A stretch of 64,000 nt of DNA from NCBI RefSeq assembly GCF_964355755.1, contig NC_092679.1, positions 15,058,932 to 15,122,931 on the forward strand. Direction: 5' to 3'. The DNA is from Antedon mediterranea. Its lineage: Eukaryota > Echinodermata > Crinoidea > Comatulida > Antedonidae. Made by a program: the position numbers and the translations under genes. The notes beneath the pieces were generated by a model. That model saw only the letters and a program-made list of their open reading frames with translations. It had not been told where the DNA came from and searched no databases. This document shows, piece by piece, positions 57,601 to 64,000 of this stretch; position 1 is the first letter of the stretch, and each line of letters begins with the position of its first letter.

Positions 57601-60600
57601 CCACTTTTCGATCGATCGTGAGGCCAAAACAAATGGAAGACTCCTAACTTTTCAGCGAAAATACCGGGTTTTCCCCAATTTGTATCAACGGAGTCTGGCA
57701 AAAATAGAAAGACAATTAATGCAGCAACTATACAACGTCAGGCTAGGTATATAGGTAGCGTACGATGTTCGTACGCTACCGATGTTTACCAGCTAGGCCT
57801 ACAAAACTAAGCCTAGCTAGGCTAGGCCTAAGACCGTCCACGAGAGGTCGATCGCCGCGAGCTACTTAGGTAGTGCATTGTTTCTCACTTTTTATCATAA
57901 TTTACCATAAAACGTACATTTAAGACAAGGAATGACATGGTTTAATGTTTTTAAAGTGATATATATGTATTATTTTCCAAAAAACGTCCAAAATTGCAGG
58001 GAAGGGGTCTTTAATGTTTGAAAACTGATCTTATGATTTTTCAGGTGGTGGCAGATACAATAGCGGACAAGGCTCTAGTGGTGGTTATGGTAGACAAGAG
58101 CAGTCTGGCTATGGTGGACGAAGGGGAGGCAACGGTGGAGGAGGAGGCGGCGGCTATGGTGGTCAAGGGAGTGGAGGCTATGGTGGAGGAGGTTATGGTG
58201 GTCAAGGGGGTGGAGGATACCGCTCAAACCAAGGCGGGTAAGTGTCCGAGTATTACTACCAGAAACATTCTTAAAGGGATATTTACCTATAGACTGGCTT
58301 GTACGTGTTTGAACAGTATTAAAAAGACAGGCTAGAGAATTTACTCAGGTCATTTAGGTGTGAAAATTTAAGCCTATGGTCCTTAATCCAGCATGGTTTA
58401 AATGGCACTAAATAAACAAACTTGAATCAAACACCTAGAATGAACTACTTAAAGTGAACCTAAATGATGTGTACTTGACTTCACACTTCTATTTCAAAAC
58501 CATTAAGTATAAGACCCCATCTAAAGATTATACCACAATATGTACTCGAGTAGTTGTAATTAATTTATTACAGTTACGTTTCTATACCTAGTAATTTTGG
58601 GCAAACATTTCTGAAATTGTTGTAGATAGAAAGATATATGGTGTTCTTGAATATCTGCAGTAACTGCAGTAGACGACAGACACAATCAAATATGAAGATT
58701 TCTTGACATAGATGCCGTTTTCATTCGCGTATTTTAACTAAGTACACGTGTACGAATTTTAAGCCCTGCACAATGATTAGGATTTGGTAAATTATGTCTG
58801 TGTGAAGGGTATCTATACCATTAGTTTTGAGAATATCTCTTTATCCTAAATATGATCAACAAATCAAAACAGTCTTGTCAAATCTTTGTTTTTCGTACAG
58901 TTGAAACCCTATGACATTCAATTAATTACATATTTCTTCTGAACAATCCTTAATTTAAAATTGTTTTTAACATTAAGCAGTTGGACTTTAAATAAAATAT
59001 CCTCTTCTGTAGTGCTTTATAAATTGTTATTACTTTTTTATATATATTTTTTTAGTGGTAAATGTCTTTAATTACAAGACAGAGCTTGATAAAATGTATA
59101 CGTTTGTCACATTGGCTAGGAAATGATTGAAGTCATTGAAGGCCGTTTTGATCCCTTAACAACAGATCCACAACCACAAGGAATGGTTGTGACCTGGCCT
59201 AGAATACTGTTTAACCAGGATACGTCTGCCTGACCTGATCTTCACCTTCACTGTCTAAGGTCTTGCATAGACGTCATAGACTGAGTCTACATTACCAGTC
59301 GGTACCTGCTATCAACCACATTGTCATTGATTTCCCTTGCAATTGGAATTTTAATACTAAAATTAATAATAGCTAGATTTTAACTCTTCACCAGAATGAG
59401 TTGAACGACGGCAAAACCAATAGAAAATAATCTGAACCTAAAAAATAACTAAAAAAATCTAAACAAAAACCCACATAACTGCATGCCATTTACCAGCAAT
59501 TTAAGGTACACAGACTGGCTCGCAGGTTCTCTTGGTTATGTGAGCATCTAACTAGACAATTTAAAACGTAAAATTAAATATAAAGCAGACAGGTCTTTTT
59601 CTGCACTCTTACAAAATGTGAAGTGATAACTTATTCCAAAGATGAGTATGTAATATTCCTGTCCTGGATTCCAACAATACCATTGACTTCCTTTTAAAGA
59701 CCCCTTCCCTGCAATTTTGGACGTTTTTTGGAAAATAATACATATATATCACTTTAAAAACATTAAACCATGTCATTCCTTGTCTTAAATGTACGTTTTA
59801 TGGTAAATTATGATAAAAAGTGAGAAACAATGCACTACCTAAGTAGCTCGCGGCGATCGACCTCTCGTGGACGGTCTTAGGCCTAGCCTAGCTAGGCTTA
59901 GTTTTGTAGGCCTAGCTGGTAAACATCGGTAACGTACGAACATCGTACGCTAGCTATATACCTAGCCTGACGTTGTATAGTTGCTGCATTAATTGTCTTT
60001 CTATTTTTGCCAGACTCCGTTGATACAAATTGGGCAAAACCCGGTATTTTCGCTGAAAAGTTAGGAGTCTTCCATTTGTTTTGGCCTCACGATCGATCGA
60101 AAAGTTAGTTATTAGAATCGACTTGTTTTTCTCATTTTTAACCGTTTAAAGACGAAAAAAGTTATCGCAATAGGACCATATAGTATTATTTTTACATTAA
60201 ATATAGTTTGTGATCTTAAATTAGATCTAAAAAACGTAGGGAAGGGGGCTTTAAATCATTTTTAATTCTTTTAGTACATTTCCTTAATTGATACTTTCCT
60301 CATCTCGTCGCTTCATTATTCCCGTCTATATACCATTGAATTTCTTTCAGATTAGATTTATATTCATTTCCTTCAATGCATTCCTCTTAATCTATACATT
60401 CCTCGTCTTATCATTTCATTATTCCCACTCTAGGCTACAGTATAGTCTTCTAAGCACAAGGTGTGAACTATTAAAGTAAATCAGGTGTTATGTTTGTATT
60501 ACGGCAGCATTGGGGCATTGATTCCCTTTGATTGACATTTTTGTGGTCCATCTTGTCACAAAGACAACACAAATGTAAAGTTTGGTAATTGAGTCTATTG

Positions 60601-62052
60601 TTTGAAATGTATTGGTTAGTTAGTAAAGACTGTGATTGAATAACACGCAATTGGCAACATGTGATACCTTTAATATGTTGTTGTTATCGTAGTAAAATAC
60701 AGTAACTATAGTATTGTTATGCCATCCAGGTAAATTATGGGTCTCAATACACTTTTCAAACTGCATTGTAAAAAATACGCAAACACAAATACGTAAGCGC
60801 AATGTGGTCACACGTGATGATTATTCTATCTTTCACTCAACATCATTCAGCTCGCTAGTGGGAACCACATTTAACCAAAAAGAGTTTGGAGGAATTTCTG
60901 ATTTAAATTTTTGTTTTAAGTTTCTTAATTTAAAAAAGTCTTTTTGAATATAAAGAAAGAGTTTACTTTATGTTACTGTAGTTGTGGCATTGTGGTGTGT
61001 AACTTGCTAGCTTATGATTCCTTTGTTCAATTCCTGGCTCATGCCACAGACTAATGTGAACCTTAGTGAACCAATCGTGAGGTTGTTTCTGATAATAATG
61101 TAATAATTATAATAAAAGATAATAAAGTAATAATAATAATAATGTAGTAATACAATATTACAGTAATATAATAGTGTACTAATAGTAATATAATAAATTA
61201 AACATAATTGTAATAATGTAGTGTAATTATAATAATAAAGTAATAATAATGTAATAAAGTAATATTAGTACAGTGATGATAATGATTTCTGCCTCTTTGC
61301 TGAAAAGTCTGCCAACATTTCCGCTTGGGCTGCTCCATAAATCTCTTTTACCAGTTTCTTCCACTCTGATCTTTCATTGGCTAGTTTTTTAAGTTGTTCG
61401 ATGTCTTTCTTGCGTTTACAGTAATGATAATAATTATGTATTACTAAAAGTGTAATATTATTCAAATAATTTATTTAAGTAATACAGTAATATAGGCCTA
61501 CAAATAATGATATAATTGTGTAATAATTTAGTAATAATGTAATACAATAATTATAATGTAAGTAATAATAATGTAAGTAATGTAATTGGAGATGTTCTAG
61601 ATGTAGGAATGTAATAATTTTAAAATGTTTTATAGTGAGCAAGCAGAACAAAAGACAATGGAAGGCAAAACAATGTAGTTTAATTATTGCAATGAAAGAC
61701 AAATAAATGACAACATTAAAGAAGCATTGTAATTCCGAGCTGAAGGTTACAAATTGTATTGTTTTCTGCATTTAAGTTCACTAAGAAAGACAATTGGACT
61801 AATTACTATGTTCAGAGTTGTTGATTGAGCATTGCCTATTTTATTATTATTTTCGTAAACACAATTGAACTAGATTTCCACCATAAAAATGATCTGACAA
61901 TATTACAGATTAACTGTAAATATTTGTGGTTTTTTTTTTCCAGGCATGGGTGGGATAGAAACATGCAGGGCCAACAAGCTGCTTATTATCAGAACCAACA
62001 ACGACACCAACAACAACAACATGGAAAACAACGAGACGATCGACACAGATAT
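18633..62052 (+). CDS. XRN2: XRN2, nuclear 5'-3' exoribonuclease 2 (29 exons, last exon(s) probably off window)
   Basis: Exons: 18633-18707, 21772-21899, 22407-22580, 23024-23225, 23562-23634, 24349-24399, 24821-24838, 25063-25152, 25284-25333, 25697-25768, 26005-26138, 27699-27756, 28083-28140, 28298-28392, 28862-28903, 29482-29562, 30324-30454, 31271-31355, 32201-32362, 33381-33543, 34078-34161, 34502-34605, 35166-35245, 35932-35988, 36369-36437, 38494-38628, 39113-39219, 58045-58237, 61944-62052. Phases close exactly, giving 960 residues without a stop (human XRN2 has 950). The start [19 protein letters not shown] is diagnostic. Motifs in order: [42 protein letters not shown]; the metal-binding CGADADLIML; a CCHC zinc knuckle (CDIC..H..C); [14 protein letters not shown]; and the XRN2 C-lobe blocks [13 protein letters not shown] and [13 protein letters not shown]. 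The family degrades 5'-monophosphate RNA in the nucleus, including in torpedo termination and rRNA processing. A charged linker (exons 14-17) and a Gly/Tyr/Arg-rich then Gln-rich tail are evident. The final residues and stop were not found. Confidence 0.96.
19396..20008. mobile_element. TTAA-ended non-autonomous DNA transposon nested in the LINE
   Basis: A 613-bp segment bounded by TTAACACATTGACTGCCA and the complement of TTTAACACGTTCACTGCCA, with TTAA at each outer edge. TTAA ends fit a piggyBac-type target duplication, which is inference from the ends alone. Inside are several ACGTATAAATACGT-like palindromes. A weak 69-codon reading frame at 19729 has no recognisable feature. Confidence 0.65.
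20217..21662 (-). pseudogene. Reverse transcriptase fragment of a LINE, frameshifted
   Basis: The region 21662-21033 reads a reverse transcriptase palm: [28 protein letters not shown] and the catalytic YADDTQMY. A middle part (about 21060-20740) is open in a second frame ([29 protein letters not shown]). The last part, to 20217, returns to the first frame ([44 protein letters not shown]). Two compensating indels therefore break it. The wording of these motifs is typical of the CR1/L2 part of the Jockey superfamily. It is not functional. Confidence 0.88.
22010..22345. repeat. Inverted-repeat element, family C (CAGTAAAACCTCTATTAAGGGGACA type), copy
   Basis: The left part has repeated CCTCTATTAAGGGACA motifs and the right part ends CCCTATTCAGAGGACACTTTG. 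Related fragments with the start TACAGTAAAACCTCTATT occur at 23971-24030, 28673-28720, 30545-30660, 32405-32575 and 34674-34830. The copy at 32405-32575 has both ends. Non-coding, in XRN2 intron 2. Confidence 0.6.
23688..23896. mobile_element. MITE, family B, copy 3
   Basis: It starts AAGGCAATCTAACAGG and ends CCTGTTG-like sequence then TTAGATTACCTT, with central GTACATAGTACAG as in the two copies in the EML gene. No clear target duplication was seen. It lies in XRN2 intron 5. Confidence 0.75.
24349..25152 (+). other. XRN2: XRN2 catalytic CGADADLIML motif split over exons 6, 7 and 8
   Basis: Exon 6 (24349-24399) ends with CGAD plus one base. Exon 7 (24821-24838) is an 18-nt microexon supplying the rest of the next Ala codon and then DLIML plus one base. 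Exon 8 (25063-25152) resumes GLATHEPNF. The two aspartates correspond to human Asp233 and Asp235; the second lies wholly in the microexon. Both flanking introns have good AG and GT borders (acceptor TTTTATTTTCAG, donor GTAGGT). Confidence 0.92.
24469..24600. repeat. 16-bp minisatellite (ACATGGACAATTTACC)n
   Basis: About eight units with the same 16-base spacing (for example ACATGG at 24471, 24487 and 24503), with one unit reading ACATGAATAATTTTCC. It lies in XRN2 intron 6, upstream of the microexon. Open frames over it are an artefact of the repeat. Confidence 0.85.
25063..25333 (+). other. XRN2: XRN2 CCHC zinc knuckle (exons 8-9)
   Basis: Translation across the exon 8-9 junction reads [14 protein letters not shown], a C-x2-C-x4-H-x4-C zinc knuckle. 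Metazoan XRN2 carries such a motif after the catalytic aspartates, and XRN1 lacks it, so this supports XRN2 over XRN1. Confidence 0.88.
26139..27698. other. XRN2 intron 11, mostly featureless
   Basis: 1.56 kb of AT-rich sequence. The only distinct structure is a hairpin at 26250-26286. A 74-codon frame at 26999 lacks any recognised motif and splice context. Confidence 0.6.
26250..26286. repeat. Perfect 13-bp-arm hairpin with GC-rich loop
   Basis: The arms CTAGATGGTACGC and GCGTACCATCTAG are exact reverse complements around the loop TCGCTTCGCTC. It is unusual in its AT-rich surroundings. No flanking repeat or target duplication was recognised. Confidence 0.8.
28928..29040. mobile_element. MITE, family A, partial copy
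   Basis: It contains the internal part of family A (ACTTTTTGTGACAAAAAAAA, ATATGGACACGATGATGTCA, CACTACCATATTTGGGCACA, TTTGTCAAACTA), but the CTCTGTCTACA ends are lost or degraded. XRN2 intron 15. Confidence 0.65.
31025..31190. mobile_element. MITE, family A, fullest copy
   Basis: 166 bp with clean ends TAAGCTCTGTCTACACTAG and AGTGTAGACAGAGCTTA. The central part has a duplicated ACCATATTTgggTACAT-like segment. It lies in XRN2 intron 17, 80 bp before exon 18. Confidence 0.8.
31672..31791. mobile_element. MITE, family A, copy
   Basis: 120 bp bounded by TAAAGCTCTGTCTACACTATC and GATAGTATAGACAGAGCTTTA, only 480 bp from the copy at 31025. Both lie in or next to short XRN2 introns. Confidence 0.8.
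31868..32163. repeat. Dispersed SINE-like repeat, copy 1
   Basis: It shares with 34188-34384 the blocks AAAGAACTTGGTACACTA/AAAGACTTTTGTACACTA, AAAAGAGTAG, GGGTA(T)GCGCTGCACTGC and a TTGAGGATGATATTAT/TTGATGACAATATTAT end. The head is loosely tRNA-like, but no clear box B was seen, so class is uncertain. Confidence 0.5.
32641..33290. repeat. 113-bp tandem array in XRN2 intron 19
   Basis: About five and a half units, with CATGTCCCATCCATCTGAA recurring near 32769, 32881, 32994 and 33108, and diverged edge units at 32654 and 33221. Each unit contains CTTTCATTCTGTAAGCAT and GTGACCTC(A/C)TAACCAC. It is non-coding and ends 90 bp before exon 20. Confidence 0.88.
34188..34384. repeat. Dispersed SINE-like repeat, copy 2
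   Basis: Shorter relative of 31868-32163 with the landmarks GTACATTAAAGACTTTTGT, GGGTAGGCGCTGCACTGC and GATGACAATATTATATTG. XRN2 intron 21. Confidence 0.5.
35405..35714 (-). mobile_element. tRNA-derived SINE, copy 3
   Basis: Same family as 193-510 and 9044-9342. The head at the high coordinate reads GTGAGTGAGTGGCCGAGCGG on the minus strand; the AATTCAATTCA tail is at the low coordinate. It lacks the TTCTTTAAAGT segment found in the other two copies. XRN2 intron 23, antisense. Confidence 0.88.
36115..36310. repeat. Fragment related to the tRNA-SINE body
   Basis: It shares GTCCAGTGTACACAACT, AAGAACCCAGTGCATCTTTC and GGTGATTACCCTGG with the SINE body, without the tRNA head. A similar fragment is at 48695-48790 (AAGAACCCAGTGCATGTTTC, GGCGGTTACCCC). 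Probably an older subfamily. Confidence 0.55.
36438..38493. other. XRN2 intron 25 with a LINE relic
   Basis: Two kilobases between exons 25 and 26. The right third is a decayed LINE (37970-38480). A tRNA-like scrap (GCTGAGTGGTTAAGATGG) lies at about 37492. The remainder shows no supported feature. Confidence 0.55.
37970..38480 (+). mobile_element. Decayed LINE 3' end
   Basis: Plus-strand conceptual translation with stops and shifts gives [19 protein letters not shown], then [13 protein letters not shown] and LWNNLL. This resembles the far C-terminus of CR1-like reverse transcriptase ORFs (R-T-x-x-G-K-x-S-I-x-F-x-G-x-x-L-W-N-x-L). It is followed by a 3' UTR with GATTAGCGAAAGCTATTT and GTAAATAAATTTG. 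The break-up is extensive. Confidence 0.55.
40689..41135. repeat. 16-bp C-rich minisatellite (CCCAACCCTTTCCCCA)n
   Basis: About 27 units with variant blocks: CCAGCCGACCCTTTTC units near 40810-40890, CCCACCCAACCCTTTC units near 40890-40980, CCCACCCAACCCTTTT units to 41045, and CTTAACCAACCCTTTC units at both ends. The minus strand is strongly G-rich, with many GGG runs. Because 16 is not a multiple of three and units lack stops, several frames stay open on both strands; these are not genes. Confidence 0.92.
41558..41646 (+). CDS. Candidate alternative terminal exon of XRN2
   Basis: After the acceptor TTGAAAACAG, the one-base overhang of exon 27 would continue in frame as [17 protein letters not shown], then [12 protein letters not shown] and a TAA at 41644. 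An AATAAA lies at 41940, about 300 bp on. A 29-residue in-frame end is not improbable by chance, and no homologue is known to me. Use of this exon would drop the Gly/Tyr-rich and Gln-rich tail. Confidence 0.25.
44552..44572. repeat. Short perfect hairpin with following poly(A)-like signal
   Basis: TTCCAACGG and CCGTTGGAA flank the loop ACC. The following 130 bp is T-rich and ends at AATAAAG (44715), so this may be the 3' end of a retroelement or a non-coding transcript; evidence is thin. Confidence 0.4.
52198..52473 (+). mobile_element. Second tRNA-derived SINE family
   Basis: The head GCGTGTGGCGTAGTGTTGAA followed by TTGGACTTCTGGTTGCAAGA resembles a tRNA-like Pol III head. The body has CCTTAGGCAAAACAC and GGTACCTGG. 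The end GAAAAGCGCCATTTGAACAT then GGAATTTGCGCTATGTAAAT is the 3' end shared by many aquatic-animal SINEs and their partner LINEs. It directly abuts the repeat starting at 52474. Confidence 0.7.
52474..53180. repeat. Long copy of the GACCGACC-containing repeat
   Basis: 707 bp starting AAGGCCATATAGATGGCTGC and ending AGTCGCGTCCATGCGACTAAAA. Imperfect GACCGACC tracts lie near each end (about 52518 and 53130). The core is rich in CGCG/GCGC (about 52715-52870), unlike its surroundings. A 145-bp derivative sits at 13390-13533. No protein-coding frame was recognised; class unknown. Confidence 0.7.
56491..57120. repeat. 49-bp minisatellite, 13 units
   Basis: TTTCAAACCTGTATGTGGCG recurs every 49 bases from 56491 to 57079 without indels. 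The middle units are nearly identical. The first unit (GTATATGGCGGTGTTT) and the last two (GTTAGTGGCGG, GTTAGTGACGG) differ. It lies in XRN2 intron 27, about 260 bp before the inverted-repeat element at 57381. Confidence 0.95.
57381..58014. mobile_element. TTAA-ended inverted-repeat element, copy 1
   Basis: 634 bp starting TTAAAGCCCCATTCCCTACG and ending AGGGAAGGGGTCTTTAA, so the ends are inverted repeats with TTAA at each edge. It contains an internal palindrome (GGTAGCGTACGATGTTCGTA with CGCTACC) and a GCGGCCCGC block. It ends 30 bp before XRN2 exon 28. A second copy lies inverted at 59694-60254. No coding capacity. Confidence 0.85.
58045..58237 (+). CDS. XRN2: XRN2 exon 28: Gly/Tyr/Arg-rich C-terminal tract
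   Basis: In the frame fixed by exon 27 this exon codes about 64 residues. They are dominated by GGYGG, YGGQG, RRGG and a run of seven glycines, a low-complexity RGG/GY tract of the kind found in RNA-binding and condensate-forming proteins. The acceptor TTTTTCAG ends at 58044 and the donor GTAAGTG begins at 58238. Another frame of the same bases gives a Val/Met-rich peptide, which is only a shadow. Human XRN2 has a shorter Gly/Arg-rich end. Confidence 0.88.
58238..59693. other. XRN2 intron 28, left part
   Basis: About 1.45 kb of AT-rich sequence between exon 28 and the inverted element copy. No exon or repeat was recognised. Confidence 0.6.
59694..60254. mobile_element. TTAA-ended inverted-repeat element, copy 2 (reverse orientation)
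   Basis: 561 bp, reverse complement of the copy at 57381-58014 and highly similar throughout by eye. It lacks about 70 bp corresponding to the GCGGCCCGC block of copy 1. It starts TTAAAGACCCCTTCCCTGCA and ends ACGTAGGGAAGGGGGCTTTA-a. XRN2 intron 28. Confidence 0.85.
61080..61270. repeat. (TAA)n-like microsatellite
   Basis: A run of imperfect TAATAATAATG repeats that continues at lower density to about 61590 around the LINE-like fragment. On the minus strand it would follow the stop of that fragment, so it may be its tail. Confidence 0.7.
61265..61465 (-). pseudogene. Fragment resembling the C-terminal end of a LINE ORF2
   Basis: The minus-strand frame reads [20 protein letters not shown], then [10 protein letters not shown] and a basic end. 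A D/N-R-x-x-W-x-x-L-V motif near the C-terminus is typical of many reverse transcriptase ORFs of non-LTR elements. It has no upstream RT domain here and is flanked by TAA-rich repeats, which fits a 5'-truncated insertion. Identification rests on a short motif. Confidence 0.4.
61944..62052 (+). CDS. XRN2: XRN2 exon 29: Gln/His-rich segment
   Basis: The exon joins in frame (GG+G) and codes [20 protein letters not shown], then a His/Gln-rich run and a basic RDDRHRY end. The acceptor follows a T-rich tract; the donor is GTAAGTGC. It ends in phase 0. If the intron were retained, a stop would follow 14 codons later, so a short alternative end is possible. Confidence 0.85.
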
Positions 62053-64000
62053 GTAAGTGCAGATTATTTACTTTATAATACTTTGTGCTAAATTGTCCTC
62101 AAATTTCAATATAGGTGTAGAAGTAGGATTCCTGAAAGACGAGTTTAAGGTGATGGGTTCGAGTCTAATAGCCGTTCGCATTTTTGACTAGCAAAACTCA
62201 GGAACTTACACATGCCATCACCAGGCACGTACCATGCTTTGTGTGTGTAAACTCTGGAGTTTTCTCCTTGAGCATTTGTTTCCTCGAACTAAAATATTGC
62301 ACTTTAATATTAATTTCTTTTGTAATGGGAAAAAACTTGTGCACCAGAAAGGCCCATAACATGTAAAAACAAATTTAATATGGAATAGTTTTTAGTAATG
62401 AAGTAAGCAGAGGGAAAAAACAAAAAACCAATAAATGAGTTATTAATACAGTAGTTAAAGTTTTTCACTGGTTGGGAAAAAGAGTGTATTGCACCAAAAC
62501 AAACAAAACACAAAACAGATTAACAGGCAATAATATAAATATATAAAGTCAATGCAACAAGGCATTCCACTCTATGTATGCTTTGAAAATAATTAGTAAA
62601 ATATAGCTTTTGTTCTTTTTTTAGAAATTATTTTATTAAATTTAAATCTCCTTTCGAAAACTGCTTCTGTTTAGTAACTATTAGTATACAATTACCAATA
62701 GTTATGTGCCTTATACTGTACCATTCTATTGTATTTGGAATTATAATGGTGCTTAAAATACTGAAGAAGCCTCATATATATGCATTTAATATGCAAGAGT
62801 TACTTTCACTTAAATTAAAATCTACATTCTATTTCACACTCAGCTAGGCTATTAGTTTTCTATATTAGAACTACTTCAACAGCATTCATTGCTTTTTTAA
62901 CAACGCCAATTAACAGAAACTTGAAAGCAGTATGAAAAGAAATTGTTGAAACTGGTGAAAATCGTAAAGAAACCTAACAAAGTCTCAAGTGTTTGCGTGT
63001 TTTATAAGAGGCTATTTTATCCTTGAATTGCTACAAAGAAAAAACCGTTTGACCAATTTTCTTTTCTCTCGTGCGGACAATCGTTTACTTACAAGATAAT
63101 AAGCTAGTTTCAATGAAGACATTTTCTATCACCTCAAATTGACTCTTCCAATTATGATCAATTGACTGGAATCAATTGAGAAATCCACTTTACCAATTTA
63201 TTTCAATGTTAGAGAACTATATGAACAATTATCTAGTTAGTTTACGTGGAACCTTTCTAGGTAATTAATGTACTCCCTTTCCTAGTGTCTGTTGATTTTG
63301 TTGTGGATCTTTATTAGGTTTGATAATGTCTTTATTTCAACAAACTCTGCTTAGGCAAGTCATTTTACAAGATTCTCCTAGTGAAGAATGTGTTAGAAAA
63401 TAAAGTATTGGCAGAGTTACACAATGTAAAAGAAAGAAAAAAAAAGTTTTTTTTTTGTAGATATAGAATGGAATGGGTTTAGTCTAAATGTACTTGTAAA
63501 TTTCACATCGTCTCCTAGTTTACATAAATTTTGGATTATTACCATACCTTAAGACAACTTGATTCCACTCTCCTTTTTCCCTCCTCCTCTCACCCCAGAC
63601 AGAAGTTGATTGTTTCCCTTTGCCAATCACTTGTGATTCCCACTATACACTCTTTCCAAAGACAATTCCAGTAGGTGTTTGATAAGTTTTCCTTCCACAT
63701 TTTCAAGAACACCCAATTCTCAGTTTTGCATACTTCTTTAGTATCATGGGAATAATCGATTATACAGCATTACATGTGTTCCAAATGTATCGCCTACTGT
63801 AGTATCATAGACCATGATATATGATACACATGAGATGCTGTATTACCAAACATTTTCTATTTAATGCCGACTTCTGAATGATGACTAAAGCCAGGACTGT
63901 TTTAAAGCCTGACTGGTCCCAATATTGACCAAGGGCTTCTCTCGTCCAGTGCCCACCTTAACCAGAGGAGAGGCATAAGCCAATACGTCTGAGGCAGATA
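62053..64000. other. Right edge: intron downstream of XRN2 exon 29, no exon recognised
   Basis: The last XRN2 exon (phase 0 entry, short Arg/Gly-rich end then stop) was looked for and not found; it is expected beyond the edge. The sequence is AT-rich with no clear repeat. Confidence 0.5.

Larger units (their letters stand above)
39220..58044. other. XRN2: XRN2 intron 27, 18.8 kb
   Basis: By far the largest intron in the window, separating the conserved body of XRN2 from its Gly/Tyr-rich tail. It contains two minisatellites, SINE and repeat copies, one inverted-repeat element ending 30 bp before exon 28, and one phase-compatible candidate terminal exon (41558-41646). Stretches 41950-48690, 48800-51990 and 53181-56490 show only AT-rich sequence with no convincing gene. 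Confidence 0.75.

Noticed and set aside
58018-58335. Val/Met-rich 105-codon frame
   Set aside because: Out-of-frame reading of XRN2 exon 28; the frame from exon 27 gives the Gly/Tyr-rich tract.
62053-62097. Read-through end of XRN2 after exon 29
   Set aside because: A stop occurs 14 codons into the intron, but the GTAAGTG donor is strong and no poly(A) signal was seen close by; a further exon outside the window is more likely.

Overview
The window is animal genomic DNA: AT-rich, intron-rich, with spliceosomal GT..AG introns and many short dispersed repeats. The two large genes and the repeat style (tRNA-derived SINEs, short inverted-repeat elements, recurring AGGCCTAGGCC motifs) suit an echinoderm or another ambulacrarian. 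That placement is inference, because no search could be run.

Three protein-coding genes are supported. (1) Positions 798-12769, minus strand: the first 17 coding exons of an EML5/EML6-type microtubule-associated protein. It holds a HELP motif plus WD-repeat block, a linker, and a second HELP plus WD block. All 17 exons join in frame to about 1,059 residues, and the 3' half lies beyond the left edge. (2) Positions 15004-16713, plus strand: a two-exon gene for a kelch-repeat, single-pass type I membrane protein of about 452 residues. It is head-to-head with the EML gene. (3) Positions 18633-62052, plus strand: XRN2, the nuclear 5'-3' exoribonuclease. Twenty-nine coding exons join in frame to 960 residues; the last exon or exons probably lie beyond the right edge. 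One XRN2 intron (39220-58044) is 18.8 kb.

The rest is introns and spacers full of repeats. There are three copies of a tRNA-derived SINE, one nested in a MITE, and a 5S rRNA-like sequence. A 5'-truncated LINE with decayed reverse transcriptase lies in XRN2 intron 1 and has a TTAA-ended element inserted in it. Two more LINE relics, several MITE families and five tandem arrays (16, 16, 49, 113 and about 113 bp units) are also present.

No CRISPR array, prokaryotic operon or clearly new system was found. The observations most worth checking concern XRN2. An 18-nt microexon encodes one of the catalytic aspartates and can be skipped in frame. The Gly/Tyr/Arg-rich C-terminal exon sits between two long inverted copies of one repeat, a layout that favours exon circularisation. 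A phase-compatible cryptic terminal exon lies in the giant intron.
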